Shown here one piece after another: positions 55,181-64,000 of a DNA stretch of 64,000 bases. The stretch is from Cryptomeria japonica (Eukaryota; Streptophyta; Pinopsida; Cupressales; Cupressaceae), in the NCBI RefSeq assembly GCF_030272615.1, contig NC_081413.1, forward strand, positions 561,923,010 through 561,987,009, read 5' to 3'. The stretch's first letter is position 1; every line of letters starts with the position of its first letter. A program made the translations under genes and the position numbers. The notes under the pieces are model-generated. The model had not been told where the DNA came from, ran no database searches, and saw only the letters and a program-made list of their open reading frames with translations.

Positions 55181-56120
55181 GGAACTCCTTGCTATAGCCT
55201 TGCTTTTTTGAGGTGCACCATGACAAGATCTCCCACTTGAAATTGTAGATTTCTCCTCTTTTCATCCACTTTTTGCTTGAGTTTGCTTGTGTTCTCCATC
55301 AATTCTTGTTTGACTGATTCATGGACCTCCTTCATTGATTGAGCAAAGTCCTCTGCATAACCACTCCTTGCTGCTACACTTCCTAGATCTCTCAACTCCA
55401 AAATGCCTCTTGGGTGCACTCCATAGACCACCTCAAAAGGGCTCTTGCCAATAGTCCCATTTATGGTATCATTGTATGCATATTCAGCTTGTGAGAGTAC
55501 TTGATCCCATGTCTGACCATATTCCTTAGTAAGGCATCGCAATAAGTTTCCCAAGCTCCTATTCACCACTTCGGTCTGCCCATCTGTTTGAGGATGATAG
55601 GCTGATCCAAAAGAGAGGTTGGTGCCAAGATTTTGCCAAAGTGTCTTCCAAAAATGACTCATGAACTTTGAGTTTCTATCTAAAACAATGCTCATGGGTA
55701 AGCCATGTATCCTTACTACCTCTTTGAAGAACAATTGAGTAATTTGGCATGCATCATGAGTAGTCTTGCAAGGCACAAAGTGAGCCATTTTGCTAAATCT
55801 ATCCACAATCACATAAATGCTATCATATCCTTGTTTTGTCCTTGGTAAACGTACTACAAAGTCCATGCTAATGCATTCCCAAGGTCTACTTGGTATGGGA
55901 AGAGGTTGGTATAAATAGACATTTGTAGAAGTACCTTTGGCCTTTGGAAAACTATGCAAGTCTCCACGTACTTCTTCACATCTTGATTCATCCTTGGCCA
56001 ATAGTAGTACCTTTGAACCAACTCTTGAGTCTCATTGACTCCAAAATGTCCACTAAGGCTGCCATTATGCTTTTCTTGTATGAGATTTTCTCTCATTGAG
56101 CCTCTAGGCACACAAAGCTA
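55181..56120 (-). pseudogene. E5 integrase
   Basis: The zinc domain is in 55854-56111: KHNGSLSGHFGVNETQELVQ and YYWPRMNQDVKKYVETCIVF, the second Cys not seen because of a frameshift near 55930-55990. The core frame 55192-56001 reads RPWECISMDFVVRLPRTKQG (first Asp), MSIVLDRNSKFMSHFWKTLW (second Asp) and SAYHPQTDGQTEVVNRSLGN (Glu). Exactly 35 residues lie between the second Asp and the Glu, so the D,D-35-E triad is intact. YDSIYVIVDRFSKMAHFVPC is also conserved. Confidence 0.9.
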
Positions 56121-56790
56121 CCCACCTCTAAACAAGAGTCCATTTCACAAAGTAAAATCATAATACTCATTATGGAAGTGATTTTGGTACTCCTTACACA
56201 CCTTGTAGGCATTTGAAAAGTCTTCATCCTCTGGATATGCCTCTAAAACTATCAACACCTCTGCTTCTCAATTGGATTTCTTGGACTGTCAAAAGCCTCC
56301 TACTCAAGGCATCAACTACCCAATTTAGTTGCCCTTTCTTGTGCTTGATGGTGAATGTATAGGCCTGCATATACTCCACCCATTTCATGTGTTTGTGACT
56401 GAGTTTATCTTGTGAATTCAGAAAACTCAATGCTTGGTTGTCTGTATAGACTACAAATTCTTTAGGTAGAAGGTAGTGTCTCCATTTCCTCAAAGCCTAC
56501 ACTAAAGCATACAACTCAAGATCATAAGAAGATTATTTCTTCTTGGCATCACTTAGCTTCTCACTATGGAAAACTACTGGTCTTTCTTCTTGACTTAGGA
56601 CGACACCTACTGCAACATTACTTGCATCACATTCCACAATGAAAACTTTCTCAAAACTAGGCAACACTAGCACCGGTTGAGTAGCTATCTTCTCCTTCAA
56701 AGTTTCAAAACCTTTGTTTTCTACCTCATTCCATTGAATTTTTTCTTTCATTCCACCTCTAATGGTGTCTAACATTGGTGCACATATAGA
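56121..56790 (-). pseudogene. E5 RNase H
   Basis: Two frames separated by a stop near 56520-56530: 56533-56775 with [20 protein letters not shown] (first Asp) and [14 protein letters not shown], and 56224-56493 with HYLLPKEFVVYTDNQALSFL (Asp) and KKGQLNWVVDALSRRLLTVQ (Asp). It degrades RNA in the RNA-DNA hybrid. All active-site Asp positions that I can place are kept. Confidence 0.85.
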
Positions 56791-57472
56791 ACTAAACTAC
56801 CTTATAAACTTCATGTAGTATTGAGCTAGCCCATGGAAGCTTCTCACCTTTGTTGTTGACTTAGGAGTAGGCTAATTTACTATGGCTTCAACCTTGTTGG
56901 GATCCATCTTGAGGTTTCCTTGAGACAAAACAAACCCAAGGTAAACCAACTCCTACTTGACAAACTTACACTTATCCAAGTTCATGGTTAGCTTTTCATC
57001 ATACAATCTTTTGTAGTACATCTTGCAAATGAGAAATATGATCTGCCCTATCCTTACTGAAAATGAGAATGTCATCTAGATATACCACCACAAATTTACC
57101 TATGAAGTCCTTCATCACTTCATTCATGAACCTAATGAATGTGTTTGGGGCATTGGATAAGCCAAATGGCATTACAATCCACTCATAGAGCCCCTCTGTT
57201 GTCTTGAATGTTGTTTTCTATTCATCACCCTCCTTAATCCTAATTTGGTGATATCCGCTCTTAAGGTAAATCTTGGTAAAGTACTTGGCTTCCCCCAAAC
57301 AATCCATGAGGTCTTCTATTCTAGGAATAGGGAACCTATATCTGATGGTGATCCTATTTATGGCTCTAGAATCAGTACACAACCTCCAAGTACCACCTTT
57401 CTTTGGGGCTAACATGGTAGGGATAGCACAAGGACTAATACTTTTCCTAATCAAACCTTGGTCTAAGAGCTC
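56791..57472 (-). pseudogene. E5 reverse transcriptase
   Basis: The N-terminal frame 57218-57454 reads [40 protein letters not shown] and [20 protein letters not shown] and ends at a stop. The palm continues further left, and the catalytic box is YLDD at 57071-57082 (…[14 protein letters not shown]…). Stops and shifts occur between 56800 and 57000. Confidence 0.87.
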
Positions 57473-58063
57473 TTAGATTTGTTTGGAAATCTCAATGTTT
57501 TGTTGGGGAGTCATCTTGTAGGCTGCCTTGTTAGGTAAGGATGCTCCGAGAATGAAGTCTATTTGATGGCTTATGGCTCTTTTAGGAGGTAATGTGGTTG
57601 GCTGCCCATCACTTACAATGCCTTTGAATTTATTCAATAAATTTTGCACCTCTTTTGGCAAATCTTGTTGCTCTTTCTTGTCTTCCTCTTTAGGCTTCAT
57701 CACTAGTGCAAACCCTACACCTTCACCTTCCTCAAGTGTCTTCAAGAACTATTTTTCACTCACCAAGAGAACATTAGGTCCTGCTGCCCTTTTTTCACCT
57801 TCCTAAAGGATAGACTGAATCTTGAATGTGACTCCATCTTTCTTGAATGAGTATGCATTCTTGGCTCCATCATGGATAGCTTATCTATTAAATTTCCATG
57901 GCCTTCCTAATAGGAGATGGCATGCATCCATGGGTAGGACATCACACAACACCTTGTCCTTATACCTCCCAATGGTAAAATCCACCCATGCCTGCTCATT
58001 GACTAGAACATGTTGGCCTTTGTTCAACCAAGTGACTCTATAGGGATTGTTGTGAGGTATCCT
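57473..58063 (-). pseudogene. E5 protease-RT linker
   Basis: The frame 57473-57745 contains VGFALVMKPKEEDKKEQQDL, ISHQIDFILGASLPNKAAYK and MTPQQNIEISKQI. It is homologous to E2 15660-15910, and a stop separates it from RT. The rest to 58063 is the degraded C-terminal part of the protease region. Confidence 0.75.
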
Positions 58064-58257
58064 TTACAATTTGAGCTTGCTCACTACCTCTTTTGATACA
58101 ATATTGTCTATAGACCTTGAATATATGATTACCTTGCACACTTTATCCATAATCTTGCATTTGATTCTAAATAAGGACCTTTTTTGGCTAGGATCTTCCC
58201 TAACCGGTTCTTTGATCAAGGTCCTCCTTATCATCAAGTTGTCACCCACTTCTGACT
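58064..58257 (-). pseudogene. E5 protease (active site lost)
   Basis: A 61-residue frame: DNLMIRRTLIKEPVREDPSQ and KVCKVIIYSRSIDNIVSKEV. The usual I-D-S-G-S-T/A site reads Y-S-R-S, so catalytic Asp and Gly are both missing. Confidence 0.75.
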
Positions 58258-59430
58258 CTAAGGCAACCTCTGAAGTTTTGCTTCTTGAAGATAGTTCACT
58301 CTTCTTTCACTACCTTGTGATGATGACACCTTCTCTGGACACCTATATGTTGGATGGCCAAGTTGGTTGCAATGGTAGCACTTCATAGTTGCAAAATATG
58401 AGGAACCTCTACCTTGTCCACTAGATCTTCCTTTGGAACCACTATTTGATCCCCTTACTTTATTGAATCCTCCTCTACTTATGCCACTCTCTTGCTGCTC
58501 TGTGAGTTTGGACTCACCTTGTGTTCTTTTCTCACTACTTCTTCCTCCAAAGCCTCCCCTATGGCCTCTATTGTATTTTCCTCTACCCCTGCCCCTATTG
58601 CTGCTTGTGTCATGTTTTCTTTTTAGTTTTTCCTCAACCTTAAGGGCAAGTTGGAAGGTTTGATGGACTATTTTTGGGCTCATTAAACTGATTTCTTCTT
58701 GGATGTTCCACCATAGGCCATTTAGGTACCTAGCAACCTTGAGACTCTCTTCTTCAACTACATGAGATTTAAGGCTAAGTTTGTGAAAATCCTCTGTGTA
58801 GTTGCTGACATCAAGGTCTTTTTGTCTTAGGTTTTGTCTCTTCCTATGAATTTGCACTTCATAATCATTAGGGAGATAGGTTTCTTTGATTTTGACTAAC
58901 ATCCCTTTCCAAGAAAAGATGGGTGCTTTTCCCATTTTCTTTCTCTCATCTTGCACAAATTGCCACCATGTGAGAGCAACTCCTCTCATCCTGGACTTGG
59001 CTACTCTGACTATCTGGGCTTCAGTTATACCTTCACATTCAAAGTGGTTCTCCATACCTTCTATCCATTCTAGGACCACTTCTGCTTCCATCTTACCAGT
59101 GAACAATGGCAATCCTTCTAGTGATTTACCACTCAAAGCTTTCAATGCTTTCTGAAAAGGTTCTTGCTCTAGGACAAGATCTAGTTCAGACACTTTGTTT
59201 ACCTCCAACACTTCTTTACCCTTCCCTTCTGCTCCTTCAACCTTTACTAGCACTTCATCAGCCTTGGTTTCAATTGCACCAAGCTTACTCTCCAGTTCAA
59301 TCAACTTCTCTTTCAGGAGTCTATTCTCTTCCTCCTGATCATCACTTTCCTTGCCAACTCTGCATTGGTCACCATGTTTTTTACTCCTACTTATTCCACT
59401 AAGGACATCAACTCTCTTAGCCCAAATCGT
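58258..59430 (-). pseudogene. E5 gag
   Basis: A 406-residue open frame (58258-59478); the real start is uncertain because the first Met lies in the LTR upstream of the primer site. A coiled-coil-like Glu/Lys segment (ENRLLKEKLIELESKLGAIE) precedes the gag core: LFTGKMEAEVVLEWIEGMEN, RMRGVALTWWQFVQDERKKM, LRQKDLDVSNYTEDFHKLSL. A Gly/Arg-rich linker and an intact CX2CX4HX4C knuckle CYHCNQLGHPTYRC near 58337-58378 follow. It is the only gag in the window without an internal stop. Confidence 0.88.
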
Positions 59431-59433
59431 ATG

Positions 59434-59446
59434 GGCTCTGATACCA
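59434..59446 (-). promoter_or_regulatory. E5 primer binding site (initiator tRNA-Met type)
   Basis: Minus strand 'tggtatcagagcc', three bases from the 5' LTR. Same site as in E2. Confidence 0.92.
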
Positions 59447-59449
59447 ATT

Positions 59450-61089
59450 TGATGGGGTTTACCTAGCCTACTCAACACTCCGCCTAGCCGGTGTTGCTCA
59501 ATTCCACCAACTCACTAGGCCTAGTTGCACTCTAGACCTCCAAGTCCTTCTCAATCTCTTCTAGGGATTGTTGCTTGACCTTCCTAAGGTTTTTTCTTCA
59601 GGTGTTTTGGTTAGGAACCCTATCAATTCACTGTGCTTCTCAGGTATTCAATTCTGGCCTCTTGGCCTCAACTTGTCAAAATGACCTCCAATTGTTGTAA
59701 GTTGTTGCAGAGGTGTGTCTTCTAACATGTTTTTGGTGCATGTGGAGTCCATTAATGGTTTTCAACCTTTAGGTTTCTTACCGATTTCACAATCTTGCCT
59801 GGAAAACGACTATAAGGAAAGAGCCCCAATTAGGCCTCCAAAACCAGTTTTCTAGGGCTTGAAGGAAAACCACTCAAAGAACCCCCCCAAAAAGTTTGTC
59901 TTTTCTTCAATTTTACACTCATCCCTAAAGGATTTTTGTTGTTTTAGGCCCTGGTTTGACCGTACAAGGTATGAACCCCAAAATGAGGGTATGAAGGGTT
60001 TTTTAAGGCCTTTAAGCGGCAATGAGTAAACAAATTGGGGTTTTGCTATCAAATGGATTTTTCAAGGATCCTCCTTGTACATACAAGTCTGTCCCAACCC
60101 CATGGACCCCTCCAAACTCTGAAATGATGATCTTGCACTCACCCCTACACTTTACACCACTTTTTCACCTCTTTTCCTCTAGTCGGGTTGCTCCTGGACT
60201 CACCTAGAATGAGGTGAGAGTCATATCCAAACACTTCTTCTACACTTGAACCTACATATGTACAATGTATAGGATGTTTCCAACCATGTCCCAACTATTC
60301 GTGATGGCAACACGTGTGGGACTCATGGGGCAACCATATTTACAAGAAAATTGCTATTTATAAGCCAAAACTGGTTGTCTACAAACTTGAGAAAGAAAAC
60401 ACCTATGTACAGTATCTAAAAAGCTATAAAATGAACCAACAGTACAAGAACACACAAGAGTAACTCAATCCATTGCTAGATCAATGGATTCAATCCATTT
60501 TCTGTTACAAAATTGAGTAAAACAAGCCAAACTGCTGCCAACAAGACTGAAAATGAGTAGTTTTAGTTGTTGAACTTACAAAACAAACTTCACCAACCTT
60601 GGTAAACATGCAAGAGAGGCTTTATATATATTTCCCACATGTGGAGTCCTTCCATGGCATTGGTAAATCCCTAACTCCACTGCTAACCAATTTTAGGACA
60701 AAAATTGTCATGACAACTTTCAAAAGTTGTCATGACAACTTTTTGCAACTTTGTGATTTTCCCACTTTTGGCCTCTCCAACCTATGAGACCTATTTCAAA
60801 TCATCACATATGACATTTCAAACATGCCTAAGACCTATTTAACCCTCTCAAATGCTTTTACCAACTTTTGACACTTTTGACCAACAAAAAGGCCAAAAAC
60901 CTACTCAAACTCACTATTTACACAAAAATGCAAACCTAAGTAAAATGAACTCAACCTAGGCCTACATTGACACCAAATACTCACTCTTGGACCCTTCTGG
61001 AGTCCTTATTCACCACTAACTTGGCTAGGATCAGTACAAGCCAAAATTGTGAAAGTTAAATTCCCTAAGTCCTAGGTGCTTCTGCACCA
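59450..61089 (-). repeat. E5 5' LTR (right)
   Basis: Matches the left LTR throughout with small indels. Minus-strand TATA-like run near 60621-60630. Contains 'gttgtcatgacaacttt' inverted repeats near 60710-60745, also in the left LTR near 54385-54420. Confidence 0.92.
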
Positions 61090-61098
61090 CCCCCTTTT

Positions 61099-61124
61099 TG
61101 ACCACCATCTTTGTGCACTTACCC
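61099..61124. repeat. E6 right terminal inverted repeat
   Basis: 'tgaccaccatctttgtgcac' plus ttaccc, the exact reverse complement of 48795-48820. It is followed by the ATAG TSD (61125-61128). Confidence 0.9.
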
Positions 61125-61128
61125 ATAG

Positions 61129-62713
61129 TTTCAACTATTGTCCTAATAGGAGACCTAAAGAATAGGTGTTTATGATTCCTTTATTGAAATAGAATTGAAA
61201 TTGTGAAATATGCGTGAATGACTTATGTTGAATGAGAATAAAATAATAACTTTCAATAAAAATGAAATATAGAATAGAAAACTAAAATAATAACTTTAAA
61301 CAATAATAATGAAATATACAATACAAAACCAACATAGTAGCTCAAATATGAAAAGATAAGACACAATGGAACCTATAGCTACAATCTAGGGCTAAAAATG
61401 TCAGATATGGATTGAGACCACCTTAGTTTGAGGGTAACTATGTACACAAAAACTTTCATATTTAGGATCAAGAGGTCCTCCAAGTTTGTGTCTAAGAAAT
61501 TTAGACAAAATTGGAGGATAACCTAGTATAGGTTTTTTTGCCTACTTGAATTCTACGATTGTATGTGACTATCTACTTTTAACACTTGAACTGTTGTTAT
61601 TGGATATGAACCTCTACAAACAAAAATGAGGGAAAAGAGTTTTGGTTGTATAGGGGTTTACTTGAGTCAAATCTTGTGTTGGTGTTCCCACCTCCATTAT
61701 AACAATGATTGATGGAAAGAGAGCTTATCCTTAGAAAGGATAGATGTTCAAACCCTTATGGAAATTATTGTATTAATAAATGTTACCTTAGATATAAAAC
61801 CTTTGGCTTGAAGTCTCAAATAAGGCATTATCTTGCTTGAATGATGTTAATGCATTCCTTCATCATGGATGAAAACATTATAATTGATCATGATCTCTAA
61901 AACTTGGTAGATTGACTTCTTGATTGCAAATTTGTACTCAATTATGTTTGATTTGAATGCCAATAAGATGATAGATTTAGATAGATAGATTCATTTGAAA
62001 TGAGAGAGGGAGCTATATTTATATGGAACTGACAACTTAAGATTTGATTTTCAAGGAAGGTTGACATTGGGGAGCAATTCCCTTCTACTTGCAAAGTTAG
62101 CAATGTTCTTAATTACAAATTTAGGGCCAAACTACTTTGATAGGATTGCTTGGCAACCTAGTCCACTTAGTTTGTGCTAGAAAAAAGTTCATGAATAGGG
62201 TATTGTACCAAGTTTATAGAAATTGTGTCAAAACATAGCACAATAAAAAATGAACTAGGTACAATATGTTAGACACTTTAATATACTAGGAGAGAGGTGA
62301 ATAGTATATGCCAAATATAAACTTCTAATATAATTTATCATCAATATAATCACAAGATTCTACTTTAACATCAATGCACCTAAGAATTTGATAAACACAA
62401 TCACACACCAACACATGAAAACATGAGATATATGTGGAAACCTAAAAGGGGAAAACCACAGTGAGAATAACTGCTTGAATCTACTACCCAAATCCAACCT
62501 CATAAAGATAAGAGGGATTTTAAAATATTTTATTGATAACAACCTATAGAAGTTACAAAGTTATATGGAAGCAATGCGGAAGAGAAGAAACATGTGTGAA
62601 GCGTCCCACCATGTCGGCACACCTTCTAATCAATCCTAAATCATCGTCTTCAACTCCACACACTACTACATGTACCAAAAACACTCGTCGGTTCTAGAGA
62701 ATAGAATCAATAA
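61129..62713. repeat. Repeat R1, right copy, main part
   Basis: Matches 922-2323 plus 10187-10378 with few differences. It provides the E1 empty site at about 62513-62535 ('gattttaaaatattttattg'). No coding potential. Similarity ends at 'agaatcaataa'. Confidence 0.88.
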
Positions 62714-64000
62714 GGCAACCTAGTTAAACATACTAAAAAAATTAATGCAAACCTCCACAACACCTGTGGATGCACAAAATAGCATCATCTGACACTAGCG
62801 ATAATACATCAAAGAAGCATAACACCAAAAGCTTCAGAATGCTAAGGAATACAAATCATTCTTACAACAAGGTATGTTGTCACTACAGAAACCTACACTC
62901 AAGCTAACACCATATTGGTTATGGATCAAATGAGAACATGAAACCTTGGATATAATAATATTTTTTATCCACCAACATCATACTACAACCACAATCAAAG
63001 TTGAATCAATGCGGCATACTGTGGACCAAAAAATTAAACCCTATCTCACAAACTATTCACTAGAACACTCACAGATAGCCAAAATCCATTGTGGAAAATA
63101 AAATGCATCTTTAATACTCTAGAATCTATGACATATACCATTTATAGTCATCACACCAATCCCCATACATCAATGTAAACTCATGATATAACACCACAAA
63201 TCACATACTTCGAGACCTTGATTGACATCAATAACGACACAAAATCATATTTGCAATAATTTAATGATTGACTTGTATTGTAGGTATTAATCTTGTTTTA
63301 TGAGGATTTCATAATTCCTTCAAAAGAATTAAAAACTATTAATATTTTTTAAAAAGATAAAAAATCAATAAACAAGAAAAAAAAAAAATGCCAAAATATT
63401 TACTTAAATAATTAAATATTATGAGAAAGTACAATGAATTTTGAAACTACACCATCATATTACTTTATAAGAAAACACTAGAAGAGGTTGATGACATAAT
63501 TTCACTTAGTAAAAAGGAAAATGTCACGATGTTTCTTGAGAAGGAAAACTAAAACATGTCGTTGAATTGCATTTAATATTGCAGGAAATGGTTGTTTGAT
63601 CTACTATGTTTTTTATAAAATAGATTATCTACAAGGATTTAAGTCGTTTGATTCTGAAATTTGTATAATCATGTTATCATTAAATAATATGGATTTAGTT
63701 GGAAATAGAACATATATTGTTAGATATCTAAATTACAATTGTAGATTTACATTTAGATTGCAGGAAATGGTTGCCAAACTCTTTCTTGGATTTCACTGCC
63801 TGCCCACCATTGTGTGGCCTTAATATGGACACTCACCATCTTCAAATTTGGCAATGTCACCTCTTCTACTGAATTCTTATCTGATATAACGTAAAATATG
63901 AAAGAGGGAAACACACAATGTTACAGAAACAGAAAAAACAGAGGATGTTTTCATACACAAGAAACTTTTATTCATTCAATCAAATATTGATTATTACAAA
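62714..64000. other. Unassigned AT-rich right flank
   Basis: No domain, RNA gene or LTR end found. A 17-base word 'attgcaggaaatggttg' occurs at 63578-63594 and 63757-63773 in similar context ('catttaNattgcag'). A 75-residue frame (63596-63823) has no recognisable motif and is not called. Confidence 0.4.

Larger units (their letters stand above)
53136..61089 (-). mobile_element. E5: chromovirus (Ty3/gypsy) nested in E6
   Basis: 8.0-kb minus-strand element. 5' LTR 59450-61089, 3' LTR 53136-54766, ends TGGTGC...CCATCA in coding sense, perfect CCCCC TSD (53131-53135, 61090-61094). Initiator-Met-type primer site, gag with intact knuckle, degraded protease, RT with YLDD, RNase H, integrase with D,D-35-E and chromodomain. 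Frames are broken by a few stops and shifts, so it is non-autonomous, but it is the best-preserved pol in the window. Same general type as E2. Confidence 0.93.
48795..61124. mobile_element. E6: large TIR DNA transposon, no visible transposase
   Basis: Ends are inverted repeats: 'gggtaagtgcacaaagatgg' plus tggtca at the left (48795-48820) and the exact reverse complement at the right (61099-61124). TSD is ATAG. The left R1 copy (918-925) shows the empty site. Without the nested E5 it is about 4.4 kb. The content is structural: subterminal palindromic repeats at both ends, a 123-bp-arm foldback, CT- and GA-rich tracts and a palindromic satellite. No transposase frame is recognisable. The superfamily is unassigned; the ends are not CACTA. 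A 4-bp TSD and GGG terminus do not match the common plant families I know. Confidence 0.78.

Overview
The window looks like intergenic chromatin from a large, repeat-rich seed-plant genome. A gymnosperm is likely, but that is inference. I found no intact host gene, rRNA, tRNA or CRISPR array. Nearly everything recognisable is transposable element: chromovirus-type and Tat-like Ty3/gypsy elements, a gag-protease-only LTR element, a chimeric LTR element carrying host-gene fragments, and a large DNA transposon with terminal inverted repeats (TIRs). Plant origin is supported by initiator-Met primer sites, chromodomain integrases, a second RNase H, a plant mobile domain, PPR-like motifs and a plant CinA/nucleotidylyltransferase-like fragment.

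Layout. A repeat called R1 (1.6 kb once insertions are removed, each copy preceded by a TG/TA microsatellite) occurs twice in direct orientation: 898-2323 plus 10187-10378, and 48771-48794 plus 61129-62713. E1 (2324-10186, minus strand, target site duplication (TSD) ATATA) interrupts the left copy; it is an LTR element with gag and protease but no reverse transcriptase. E6 (48795-61124, TSD ATAG) interrupts the right copy; it is a TIR element without a recognisable transposase, filled with palindromic repeats, a foldback, a palindromic satellite and CT/GA tracts. E5 (53136-61089, minus strand, TSD CCCCC), a chromovirus with an intact integrase D,D-35-E signature, lies inside E6.

Between the R1 copies is a three-level nest. 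E2 (12322 to about 46488, plus strand) is a decayed chromovirus. Its 3' LTR is split at 19545/45795 by E4 (19546-45794, plus strand, TSD CCTTC/CCTTG), which has 3.9-kb LTRs. The right LTR of E4 is split by E3 (28699-44639, minus strand, TSD ATATG/GTATG), a 15.9-kb Tat-like gypsy element. Each insertion is supported by an uninterrupted homologous copy elsewhere in the window.

Most notable: (1) both E4 LTRs carry an intronless fragment of a plant CinA/nucleotidylyltransferase-type gene and degenerate PPR motifs; (2) E3 carries an antisense plant-mobile-domain gene with its own TATA box and a plausible 909-bp intron, and the same short motif lies in sense orientation near the start of both convergent transcription units; (3) E1 shares LTR-terminal sequence and tract architecture with E3, which suggests a non-autonomous partner; (4) E4 has an unrecognised internal ORF with a triple repeat. 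All coding regions carry stops, frameshifts or deletions; E5 keeps the best catalytic residues.
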